Part shown: positions 43,844 to 51,598 of the stretch, in pieces | How positions within the stretch are numbered: position 1 is the stretch's first letter | Layout of the letters: each line of letters starts with the position of its first letter | Source of the DNA: Carnobacteriaceae bacterium zg-C25 | GTDB lineage: Bacteria; Bacillota; Bacilli; Lactobacillales; Aerococcaceae | Length of the DNA: 64,000 nt | Direction: 5' to 3' | NCBI GenBank assembly: GCA_017945845.1 | Contig: CP072828.1 | Span: forward strand, 434,001-498,000 | Translations under genes and position numbers: made by a program | Notes under the pieces: generated by a model | The model's input: the letters and a program-made list of their open reading frames with translations, nothing else | The model's database searches: none | What the model was told of the DNA's origin: nothing

Positions 43844-45634
43844 ATGGCAAAACAATTAAAACGTGACGAAGTACCTGTTGAATTAACATGGGACTTGAGT
43901 TCAATTTTTGAAAGTGATGAAAAACAACAAGAAGCCGTTAAACAGGCGGTATCACGCATTCCAGAATTAGTGGCTTTAAAAGGCACATTATCTGAAAGTG
44001 CAGATCATCTTTACAATGGATTAAAATTAATTGAAGAGGTGATGCGCGGTATTAGTAAAGCCTATATTTATGCGCATTTAAGAGAAGACCAAGACACAGC
44101 AAACGGTGTGTATCAAGAAATTATGGCAAAAACATATGGTGCATACGTGCAATTGGTAACAGCCATTTCATTTGTGGAACCAGAAGTTTTAGCAATGCCA
44201 CAAGAAAAATTAGATGAATTTATTGCATCACATGCTGAATTGTCAGCGTATAAACATTATTTTGAACGCATGACAAGTAAACGTGCACACGTTTTATCTG
44301 AACGTGAAGAAGAATTGTTAGCAGGTGCTGCTGAAGTGTTAAATGCTTCTGCAGAAACATTCGCACAATTAAATAATGCCGATTTAAAACACCCAGAAGT
44401 AACCACTTTAGAAGGGGATAAACAACGTTTAACAAACGGATTGTACGCACAAATTATTGAAGGGACAAACCGTCAATTAAGACAAGAAGCGTATGAAACA
44501 TTGTATACATCATACGGGACAGTGAAAAATACACTAGCTTCAACATTGAAAACGACAGTAAAACAACATAACTACATCGCAAAAGTTCGTGGGTACAAGT
44601 CCGCTCGTGAAGCATCACTATCCGAAAACTTCGTACCAGAAAGTGTTTATGACACATTAGTAGATGTGGTGAACGAAAAATTACCAGTCTTTCACCGTTA
44701 TTTAGCGTTACGTCAAAAAGCATTGCAATTAGATGAATTGAAAATGTATGACATGTATACACCAATCGTTGGTGAAGCACCAATTTCATTTACAATTGAA
44801 GAAGCAAAAGAAACAACATTAAAAGCGTTAGCACCGTTAGGTGAAAAATACGTTGCATTATTACAACGTGCTTTTGATGAGCGTTGGATTGATTGGGAAG
44901 AAAATGAAGGTAAACGTTCTGGTGCTTATTCATCAGGAAACTATGACACTAACCCATACATTTTAATGAACTGGCGCGATTCTGTTGATCAGTTATATAC
45001 ATTAGTTCATGAACTAGGACATAGTTTACACAGTTATTTAACACACGAATCACAACCTTATCAATACGGGCATTATCCAATTTTCTTAGCGGAAATTGCT
45101 TCAACAACTAATGAAAATCTATTGACTGAATATTTATTAAAAACACAAACAGACCCACAAGTACGTGCTTATATTATTAACCACTACTTAGATGGTGTAA
45201 AAGGTACGGTATTCCGTCAAACACAATTTGCTGAATTTGAACATTTTATGCATGTTCAAGATGCTAATGGTCAACCATTAACAAATGACTTTTTAACGGA
45301 ATCTTATGGTAAATTAAACGAGAAATATTACGGTGTTGCTGCGGATGAATTTATTTCACGTGAATGGGCACGTATTCCGCATTTCTACTATGACTATTAT
45401 GTTTTCCAATACGCTACCGGATTTTCCGCAGCTTCTGCATTGGCGCATCGTATTTTAACACAAGGACAAGAAGCGGTAGATAAATATTTTGGTTTCTTAT
45501 CAGCAGGTATTAGTGATTACCCAATCGAAGTGATGAAAAAAGCTGGTGTTGATATGACACAACGCACGTATATTGAAGAAGCGCTAGCAGTATTTGAAAG
45601 TCGCTTAAACGAATTAGAACAATTATTAGGTTAG
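43844..45634 (+). CDS. pepF: Oligoendopeptidase F
   Basis: 596-residue cytoplasmic M3 metallopeptidase that cleaves medium-size peptides. The zinc motif HELGHSLHS has its first His at residue 389; the third ligand lies in FLAEIASTTNE. The N-terminal helical domain begins VELTWDLSSIFES, typical for PepF. AAGGAG precedes the ATG. Strong promoter; likely cotranscribed with the small DUF898-like gene eight bases downstream. Confidence 0.97.
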   Translation: MAKQLKRDEVPVELTWDLSSIFESDEKQQEAVKQAVSRIPELVALKGTLSESADHLYNGLKLIEEVMRGISKAYIYAHLREDQDTANGVYQEIMAKTYGAYVQLVTAISFVEPEVLAMPQEKLDEFIASHAELSAYKHYFERMTSKRAHVLSEREEELLAGAAEVLNASAETFAQLNNADLKHPEVTTLEGDKQRLTNGLYAQIIEGTNRQLRQEAYETLYTSYGTVKNTLASTLKTTVKQHNYIAKVRGYKSAREASLSENFVPESVYDTLVDVVNEKLPVFHRYLALRQKALQLDELKMYDMYTPIVGEAPISFTIEEAKETTLKALAPLGEKYVALLQRAFDERWIDWEENEGKRSGAYSSGNYDTNPYILMNWRDSVDQLYTLVHELGHSLHSYLTHESQPYQYGHYPIFLAEIASTTNENLLTEYLLKTQTDPQVRAYIINHYLDGVKGTVFRQTQFAEFEHFMHVQDANGQPLTNDFLTESYGKLNEKYYGVAADEFISREWARIPHFYYDYYVFQYATGFSAASALAHRILTQGQEAVDKYFGFLSAGISDYPIEVMKKAGVDMTQRTYIEEALAVFESRLNELEQLLG

Positions 45635-45642
45635 GAGATTGA

Positions 45643-45945
45643 ATGCAGAAAAGTTATTTTGATGGTGGACTATTCAGTTATATCGTTCATAGTTTAGTTG
45701 CTGTGGCGATTACGGTATTTACTTTAGGAATTTGTACACCGTGGGCAATTGTACACATGCACCGTTGGAAAATAAAGCATACCGTTATTGATGGACAACG
45801 TTTATATTTTGATGGAACGGCGATACAATTATTTGGTCAGTGGATTAAATGGTTTTTATTGACGATTATTACATTCGGTATTTACGGATTTTGGTTGAAA
45901 ATTAAAATGGAACAATGGCTAACGATGCATACACATATGCAATAA
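45643..45945 (+). CDS. DUF898-like small membrane protein
   Basis: 100-residue protein with two similar hydrophobic blocks: GLFSYIVHSLVAVAITVFTLGICTPWAI-like at the start and QWIKWFLLTIITFGIYGFW in the second half, plus W-K-I-K pairs. This matches short DUF898/YjgN-type proteins of Gram-positive bacteria. TAGGAG lies before the ATG. Function unknown. Confidence 0.75.
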   Translation: MQKSYFDGGLFSYIVHSLVAVAITVFTLGICTPWAIVHMHRWKIKHTVIDGQRLYFDGTAIQLFGQWIKWFLLTIITFGIYGFWLKIKMEQWLTMHTHMQ

Positions 45946-45953
45946 AATGAAGG

Positions 45954-45984
45954 CGGAGAAATGGTAATCATTTCTCCGTTTTGT
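45954..45984 (+). terminator. Terminator after the DUF898-like gene
   Basis: Perfect 10-bp stem CGGAGAAATG/CATTTCTCCG, loop GTAAT, T-rich tail. Confidence 0.85.
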
Positions 45985-46007
45985 TGTTGAATAGAATATG
46001 GTATAAT
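45981..46007 (+). promoter_or_regulatory. Promoter of ylxM-ffh
   Basis: TTGTTG (45981-45986) and TATAAT (46002-46007) with a TG extension upstream of the -10; spacing 15, so the extended -10 is probably decisive. Confidence 0.55.
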
Positions 46008-46034
46008 GGCGGTATATGAAATGGAGGTGTCATG

Positions 46035-46373
46035 ATGGAAATCGAAAAGTCAGCGCAAATGGTTTTATTATATGATTTTTATGGAGACATATTGACACCA
46101 AAGCAAAAAGATTATTGGGAGTTGTATTACGAACAAGATTTATCGTTAGGTGAAATTGCCGAAGAGCTCGGTGTTAGTAGGCAAGCTGTCAACGATAATA
46201 TTAAACGTACGGAGCAGTTGTTATTGCATTACGAAGAACAATTGGAAATGCTCAAACAATTCCGATATCAACAACATGCTATTGAAAAGTTATTGGATTA
46301 TCAACAAGCGCATTATCCAAATGATAGCACGTTACAACACCTCATCAATGAACTACAGCAAGGAGACAACTAA
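46035..46373 (+). CDS. ylxM: Putative helix-turn-helix protein YlxM
   Basis: 112-residue member of the YlxM/p13 family, always found ahead of ffh. Sigma-70 region 4-like HTH: LTPKQKDYWELYYEQDLSLGEIAEELGVSRQAVNDNIKR. Known to affect SRP function in streptococci. Two ATGs at 46032 and 46035; the second has the better spacing to GGAGG. Its stop overlaps the ffh ATG by one base. Confidence 0.95.
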   Translation: MEIEKSAQMVLLYDFYGDILTPKQKDYWELYYEQDLSLGEIAEELGVSRQAVNDNIKRTEQLLLHYEEQLEMLKQFRYQQHAIEKLLDYQQAHYPNDSTLQHLINELQQGDN

Positions 46374-47782
46374 TGGCATTTGAAGGTTTATCACAACGCT
46401 TGCAAGGCGCGGTCAAACAACTAGGTAAAAAAGGGAAAATTACGGAATCCGATTTAAAAGAAATGATGCGTGAAGTGCGTCTGGCATTACTCGAAGCCGA
46501 CGTTAACTTCAAGGTCGTTAAAGAATTTGTTAAAAAAGTAAACGAGCGTGCGCTCGGGTCAAACATTTTAGAAGCGTTATCACCAGCGCAACAAGTTTTA
46601 GATATTGTTAATGAAGAGTTAACCGTTGTGATGGGTGGTGAACAATCGCCGTTACAATTTAGTCCTAAACCACCAACTGTTGTGATGATGGTTGGTTTGC
46701 AAGGGGCAGGTAAAACAACGACTGCGGGTAAAATTGCGAATTTCTTAAAAAAATCACATCACAAACGTCCGTTATTAGTGGCGGGTGACATTTATCGTCC
46801 AGCGGCGATTGAACAGTTAAAAACAATTGGTACACAATTGGATATGCCTGTGTTTAGTTTGGGCGATACCGTTAGTCCGGTTGAAATTGCCAAACAAGCC
46901 GTAGAACGTGCGACAATTGAAGGTCGTGATGTCGTTATTATTGATACGGCGGGTCGTTTACACGTCAATGAAGAATTGATGGTAGAGTTAGAACAAATTA
47001 AACAAGCGACTCAACCAACAGAAATTCTTCTAGTCGTTGATGCAATGACGGGTCAAGATGTCGTTAACGTTGCGCAATCCTTTAATGAGCGATTGGATAT
47101 TACAGGGGTTGTCATTACAAAATTAGATGGTGATACACGTGGTGGTGCGGCGCTATCGATTCGTCAAATGATTGGTAAACCAATCAAATTTACCGGTCAA
47201 GGCGAAAAATTAGATAATTTAGAAATTTTCCATCCAGATCGTATGGCGAGCCGTATTTTAGGTATGGGGGATTTAATGACCCTTATCGAAAAAGCTAAAG
47301 TTGATTTTGATGAAAAAGAAGCGGCACGTGTTGCGGAAAAAATGCGTGAAAACACGTACGATTTCAATGACTTCATCGTTCAAATGGATCAAATGGCAAA
47401 TATGGGTCCATTAGAAGATTTGTTAAAAATGATTCCGGGTATGAGTAATATGCCGGGCATTGATAAAGTTAAAATTGATCCAAAAGATATGGCGCATATG
47501 AAAGCCATTGTATTATCCATGACACCAAGTGAACGTGCCAATCCTGACTCATTAACGCAATCACGACGCAAACGGATTGCTAAGGGGAGTGGACGAACGC
47601 TTATGGAAGTGAATCGAATGATTAAACAATTCAACGAATCACGTAAAATGATGAGTGACATGACAAAAGGCAATATGGGTGCGCTAGAAGGATTGATGGG
47701 CAACGGTGTTAAAGGTAAGCTGGGTAAACTCGCCATGAAACAAATGATGCGCAAAATGAATAAAAAGAAAAAGAAAAAATAG
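46373..47782 (+). CDS. ffh: Signal recognition particle protein Ffh
   Basis: 469-residue SRP54 GTPase that delivers membrane proteins to the translocon with FtsY. N domain (about 1-85, LSQRLQGAVKQL), G domain with GLQGAGKTTTAGKIA, DTAGR and TKLDGDTRGGAA, then the methionine-rich M domain (about 300-469) with MIPGMSNMPGID and SRRKRIAKGSG, and a lysine-rich end. Coupled to ylxM. Confidence 0.98.
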   Translation: MAFEGLSQRLQGAVKQLGKKGKITESDLKEMMREVRLALLEADVNFKVVKEFVKKVNERALGSNILEALSPAQQVLDIVNEELTVVMGGEQSPLQFSPKPPTVVMMVGLQGAGKTTTAGKIANFLKKSHHKRPLLVAGDIYRPAAIEQLKTIGTQLDMPVFSLGDTVSPVEIAKQAVERATIEGRDVVIIDTAGRLHVNEELMVELEQIKQATQPTEILLVVDAMTGQDVVNVAQSFNERLDITGVVITKLDGDTRGGAALSIRQMIGKPIKFTGQGEKLDNLEIFHPDRMASRILGMGDLMTLIEKAKVDFDEKEAARVAEKMRENTYDFNDFIVQMDQMANMGPLEDLLKMIPGMSNMPGIDKVKIDPKDMAHMKAIVLSMTPSERANPDSLTQSRRKRIAKGSGRTLMEVNRMIKQFNESRKMMSDMTKGNMGALEGLMGNGVKGKLGKLAMKQMMRKMNKKKKKK

Positions 47783-47800
47783 TATTTAAGTGATAGTGAA

Positions 47801-47851
47801 TAGCACCATAAAGTTATATAGATACATTTAACTTTATGGTTGCTATTTTTA
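47801..47851 (+). terminator. Terminator of ylxM-ffh
   Basis: Stem of 16 pairs, TAGCA plus CCATAAAGTTA with TAACTTTATGG plus TGCTA and one bulged T, followed by five T. Confidence 0.85.
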
Positions 47852-48118
47852 TAATTAAGTTATGCCAAGACAATAAACATATACAAATACTGTCAATTTG
47901 ACACATTTTTAATTTTAAAAAATTTTGAATGATTGAATTAATTATAATGAATAGATAGTAGCCTAAAAAATGTTAATCATTTAAGAAAAGTTTAGGAAAA
48001 AATGATTTATAGAAATAAAAGAAAAAGTTTCAATGCTGTGACAGTGCTTTTATTGATGAATATATAAAAAGGTTTGAAATTTAGCGATTTTTTAATTTAT
48101 GAAAAAGGATGTGATATA
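47852..48118. other. AT-rich gap between ffh and the toxin-like remnant
   Basis: Very AT-rich. A 21-codon frame (48002-48067, MIYRNKRKSFNAVTVLLLMN) with TTAGGA upstream looks like the N-terminus of an exported protein cut short; otherwise nothing was recognised. Marks the left edge of the accessory region. Confidence 0.35.
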
Positions 48119-48478
48119 GTGCAAAAAGTTTTATTATCGAGTGCGCTACTCATTGTAATCGTTAGCTTTTTTATCGGTAGTCATATTCTTTTTTATATGC
48201 CAAATGATAAGATACACAATCAAACGCATGCATGTCTACAAAGGCAAATTCATGAAAATTCAAATGTCTATGGTTGGATTCATATTGATGGAACACCGAT
48301 AATGCGACAGGTTTTCAATAATCCGAGTGGTTTTCAAGAAGTAAAAGGCTATGATGGGATTGGTGCGGGACATACTAATTCTCTTATTAATAAAAAAATA
48401 GACACTCCACATGTTCATGATAAAGGTACCCCAGGTGATATTCGTATTCCTGAATCGTGGGAAATACCGGGTAATTAG
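48119..48478 (+). CDS. Chimeric remnant with polymorphic-toxin-like C-terminus
   Basis: 119-residue frame from a GTG with AAGGA upstream. Residues 3-27 form a membrane segment or signal. Residues about 47-65 (NSNVYGWIHIDGTPI) look like the start of a class B sortase domain, but the rest of that enzyme is missing. From about residue 70 the sequence switches to GYDGIGAGHTN and TPHVHDKGTPGDI, ending PESWEIPGN, a style typical of the extreme C-terminus of secreted polymorphic toxins. It is followed eight bases later by an immunity-like gene, the expected order. Probably a truncated or fused leftover rather than a working toxin. Confidence 0.5.
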   Translation: MQKVLLSSALLIVIVSFFIGSHILFYMPNDKIHNQTHACLQRQIHENSNVYGWIHIDGTPIMRQVFNNPSGFQEVKGYDGIGAGHTNSLINKKIDTPHVHDKGTPGDIRIPESWEIPGN

Positions 48479-48486
48479 GAGAACTT

Positions 48487-49029
48487 ATGATAAAAAAAAT
48501 TGATATTCAACAAATAGACCATGTTGAGTTTATAACCTATGACAATCCTGGATGGGGAATAATTATTTTTTTAAAATATTTATTGAGTATAGAGAGAATA
48601 ATTGTAAGAAGAAATTCTATTTCAGATAGTGATTTTTTGATACAAGTCATTGATGGTAACCGTTTAGAAACAAAAGGTAGTTCTACAAATCTTTTAGAAC
48701 TATTTATCTATATCTTAGATTTTTTTAAAATTCCTTTAAACATATTAGATGAAGAATTAATATCACTTATTGTGTGGTTTCAAAAGTGGTATACCAATGA
48801 ATGTGATGAATATTGGGAACATTTATATGGAATAAAGGGAGAAATGAACGAAAAAGGTGATGTATTTATTCAAATTGATTTAGATGAAACCATTTGGGGA
48901 GATGAATATTTCAAACCCGTTTTAAAATGTGAAAAAATTGATACAAAATTTATAATTAAATGTAAATTTTCTGAATTGGTGGATAATTTAATTATTTTTA
49001 AAAATTGGATAAAGAGTTTACAAGATTGA
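48487..49029 (+). CDS. Immunity-protein candidate (Imm53-like C-terminus)
   Basis: 180-residue acidic protein with RBS AGGAGA. The C-terminal half contains WFQKWYTNECDEYWEHLYGI (about residues 98-117), close to the Imm53 pattern of a W-Y, C-D, W-E-H and Y-G-I series, then FIQIDLDET. The N-terminal half (DHVEFITYDNPGW near residues 11-23) is of unknown family. Placement directly after a toxin-like C-terminal fragment supports an immunity role. AT content is higher than in the housekeeping genes around it, suggesting transfer. Family call is by eye. Confidence 0.55.
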   Translation: MIKKIDIQQIDHVEFITYDNPGWGIIIFLKYLLSIERIIVRRNSISDSDFLIQVIDGNRLETKGSSTNLLELFIYILDFFKIPLNILDEELISLIVWFQKWYTNECDEYWEHLYGIKGEMNEKGDVFIQIDLDETIWGDEYFKPVLKCEKIDTKFIIKCKFSELVDNLIIFKNWIKSLQD

Positions 49030-49032
49030 TTT

Positions 49033-49218
49033 TTATATTTTGAAAAATGCAAAATACAATAGTAAGTTAGCCACTTCAGGCAAGTCATAAGGACATACAT
49101 CATTAAATAATTTACGTGGATAACGATTTATCCATTGTTCAACAGCCGTTACTTCGTTAGGAGTAACGGTTGTTGTGCCTTTTGGGAACCATCGTCTAAT
49201 CAAGCAATTTGAATTTTC
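49033..49218 (-). pseudogene. IS30-family transposase, C-terminal remnant
   Basis: On the minus strand 61 codons plus stop read ENSNCLIRRWFPKGTTTV, then VTAVEQWINRYPRKLF, ending in a hydrophobic tail. This is the C-terminus of IS30-type transposases (the E-N-x-N-G-L-I-R-R-F-x-P-K-G and V-E-x-W-I-N-x-x-P-R-K blocks). Upstream the frame is closed by a TGA at 49230-49228 and shows no further homology, so the rest of the element is lost. No terminal inverted repeats were found. Confidence 0.75.
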
Positions 49219-49269
49219 GATTCTATGTCAAATGGTATTGGTGACCAAAAATTAAGCGACTTTATTAGC

Positions 49270-49306
49270 CGATAACGAGAAATGTTCTTCGTTATCGTTT
49301 TTGTTT
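49270..49306 (+). terminator. Hairpin upstream of parE
   Basis: Stem GATAACGA with TCGTTATC (about 49272-49299), followed by GTTTTTGTTTT. It separates the accessory region from parEC. Confidence 0.7.
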
Positions 49307-49427
49307 TAAAATAGATACTGATGCTCTAGCGCTTAAATTATAAAAAGTGTGATATACATATGCTGAATGGTTAATCTATAAGGTAGTGTTGGAAAGCATA
49401 GAACATTTATGCGATAAACGTTTTTGA

Positions 49428-49456
49428 TTGATTCTTTAAAAAAAAACAAGTATGAT
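49428..49456 (+). promoter_or_regulatory. Promoter of parE-parC
   Basis: TTGATT (49428-49433) and TATGAT (49451-49456), spacing 17, about 58 bases before the parE ATG. Confidence 0.55.
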
Positions 49457-49513
49457 GAAAAGGACTTTGAATGTGTCAAAGTGTAATGACTATAAGAAAG
49501 AGATTCTATTGAC

Positions 49514-51598
49514 ATGGCGAAAAAAATAACAGCACAATATAATGATGATTCCATTCAAGTATTGGAAGGCTTAGATGCCGTTCGTAAGCGTCCGGGTATG
49601 TATATTGGTTCAACGGATGGGCGCGGGTTACACCACCTAGTGTATGAAATTGTGGACAATGCAGTCGATGAAGCGTTAGCAGGTTTTGCCACAAAGATTG
49701 ATGTGACGATACATAAAGATAATAGTATTACCGTTAAAGATAATGGTCGTGGGTTGCCGACAGGTATGCACAAATCAGGGATTCCAACGATTCAAGTTAT
49801 TTTTACCGTTTTGCATGCGGGTGGTAAATTTGGGCAAGGTAGTTATAAAACATCAGGTGGGTTGCACGGTGTAGGGGCTTCTGTTGTGAATGCGTTGTCA
49901 AGTGCATTAGATGTTATTGTGACGCGTGACGGTAAAACGTATAAGCAATCATTTGCTAACGGGGGCGTACCGGTTGGGAAATTACAAGAAACAGTAACGC
50001 CCCGTGTAACGACTGGAACAACGGTTCATTTTAAACCAGATGCGACAATTTTTGGGAAACATACATTTGTTTATGAAACGTTGAGTGAACGTTTAAGAGA
50101 ATCAGCGTTTTTATTAAAAGGTTTGTCGATGAGCATTACCGATGAACGTAGTGATATTTCCGAAACGTTTTTATTTGACGCGGGGATTAAAGCGTTTGTC
50201 GGTTACCTAAATGAAGAAAAAGATATTTTAGGTGATGTTGCCTACTTTGAAGGTGAAATTGACGGTGTCGAGGTAGAGTGTGCCTTTCAATATAACGATG
50301 GGTATTCTGAAACCATTTTATCGTTCGTAAACAATGTGCGTACGAAAGATGGTGGATCTCACGAAGTTGGTATGAAAACAGCACTGACAAAAGCGTTTAA
50401 TGAATACGCACGCAAATCAGGTCTATTAAAAGAAAAAGATAAAAATCTTGAAGGTAGTGACGTTCGTGAAGGGTTATCAGCCGTTTTATCAATTCGTGTT
50501 CCTGAAGAAATTTTACAGTTTGAAGGACAAACAAAAGATAAATTAGGAACGCCCGCTGCGCGTGGTATTGTTGATAATTTAGTGAGTTCACAACTTGGTT
50601 TTTATTTAACCGAAAATGGTGAATTAGCACAACAATTGATTCGAAAAGCGTTGCGCGCTAGAGATGCACGCGATGCGGCGCGTAAAGCTCGTGAAGAAAG
50701 CCGTAATGGTAAAAAGAAAAATGCACGTGAAACATTATTATCTGGTAAATTAACTCCTGCACAAAGTAAAAATGCGAAAAAAAATGAATTGTATTTAGTT
50801 GAGGGAGATTCTGCCGGAGGTTCTGCAAAACAAGGGCGTGATCGTAAATTTCAAGCGATTTTGCCGTTGCGTGGTAAAGTCATTAATACTGAAAAAGCAA
50901 CGATGTCGGATATTTTGAAAAATGAAGAAATCAATACGATTATTTATACCATTGGTGCAGGCGTTGGTAGTGATTTTACGATTGACGATTGCAACTACGA
51001 TAAAGTCATTATTATGACGGATGCGGATACCGATGGTGCGCATATTCAAGTATTGCTTTTAACGTTTTTCTATCGTTATATGAAACCGCTCGTTGAAGCG
51101 GGGAAAGTTTATTTAGCGATGCCACCGTTGTATAAAGTGTCTAAAGGAAAAGGGAAAACAGAACAAATTGAGTATTGTTGGACTGATGATGAATTGGCTA
51201 AAGCCACTAAAAAAATGGGTAAAGGCTATATGATTCAACGGTACAAAGGTTTGGGTGAAATGAACGCCGATCAATTATGGGATACAACCATGAACCCTGA
51301 AACACGTACACTGATTCGTGTAACAGTAGATGATGTGTCTAAAGCGGAACGTCGCATTACAACGTTGATGGGAAATAAAGTAGAGCCACGTCGTAAATGG
51401 ATTGAAAGCCATGTTGAATTTAACTTGGAAGAAGGCGATACGTTATTATCAGTTGCGCAAGAAGAGTTGGAAAACGGGGAACAAGAACAATCGCTAGTAT
51501 CAACTGCTTCAAGCACAAAATCATCACAAACAACATCTAACGCTACAAAAGATGAGGGCGAATACGGACAATTAGACTTATTTGGAGGTGACTTTTAA
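49514..51598 (+). CDS. parE: DNA topoisomerase IV subunit B
   Basis: 694-residue ATPase subunit of topoisomerase IV, which separates replicated chromosomes. GHKL ATPase motifs (YEIVDNAVDEALAG, KDNGRGLPTG, GGLHGVGASVVNALS), transducer domain, and TOPRIM with EGDSAGGSAKQGRDRKFQAI and DADTDGAHI. It is ParE rather than GyrB because it is coupled to parC and lacks GyrB context. The ribosome site is weak (AAGAGA). Its stop overlaps the parC ATG by one base. Confidence 0.96.
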   Translation: MAKKITAQYNDDSIQVLEGLDAVRKRPGMYIGSTDGRGLHHLVYEIVDNAVDEALAGFATKIDVTIHKDNSITVKDNGRGLPTGMHKSGIPTIQVIFTVLHAGGKFGQGSYKTSGGLHGVGASVVNALSSALDVIVTRDGKTYKQSFANGGVPVGKLQETVTPRVTTGTTVHFKPDATIFGKHTFVYETLSERLRESAFLLKGLSMSITDERSDISETFLFDAGIKAFVGYLNEEKDILGDVAYFEGEIDGVEVECAFQYNDGYSETILSFVNNVRTKDGGSHEVGMKTALTKAFNEYARKSGLLKEKDKNLEGSDVREGLSAVLSIRVPEEILQFEGQTKDKLGTPAARGIVDNLVSSQLGFYLTENGELAQQLIRKALRARDARDAARKAREESRNGKKKNARETLLSGKLTPAQSKNAKKNELYLVEGDSAGGSAKQGRDRKFQAILPLRGKVINTEKATMSDILKNEEINTIIYTIGAGVGSDFTIDDCNYDKVIIMTDADTDGAHIQVLLLTFFYRYMKPLVEAGKVYLAMPPLYKVSKGKGKTEQIEYCWTDDELAKATKKMGKGYMIQRYKGLGEMNADQLWDTTMNPETRTLIRVTVDDVSKAERRITTLMGNKVEPRRKWIESHVEFNLEEGDTLLSVAQEELENGEQEQSLVSTASSTKSSQTTSNATKDEGEYGQLDLFGGDF

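Noticed and set aside
48870-49103. 77-residue minus-strand frame opposite the immunity gene end
   Set aside because: Different phase from the IS30 remnant and overlaps the immunity gene; no motif.
49514-51598. Assignment as gyrB
   Set aside because: It is coupled by TAATG to a ParC-type gene and far from any dnaA-dnaN-recF context, so parE fits better.
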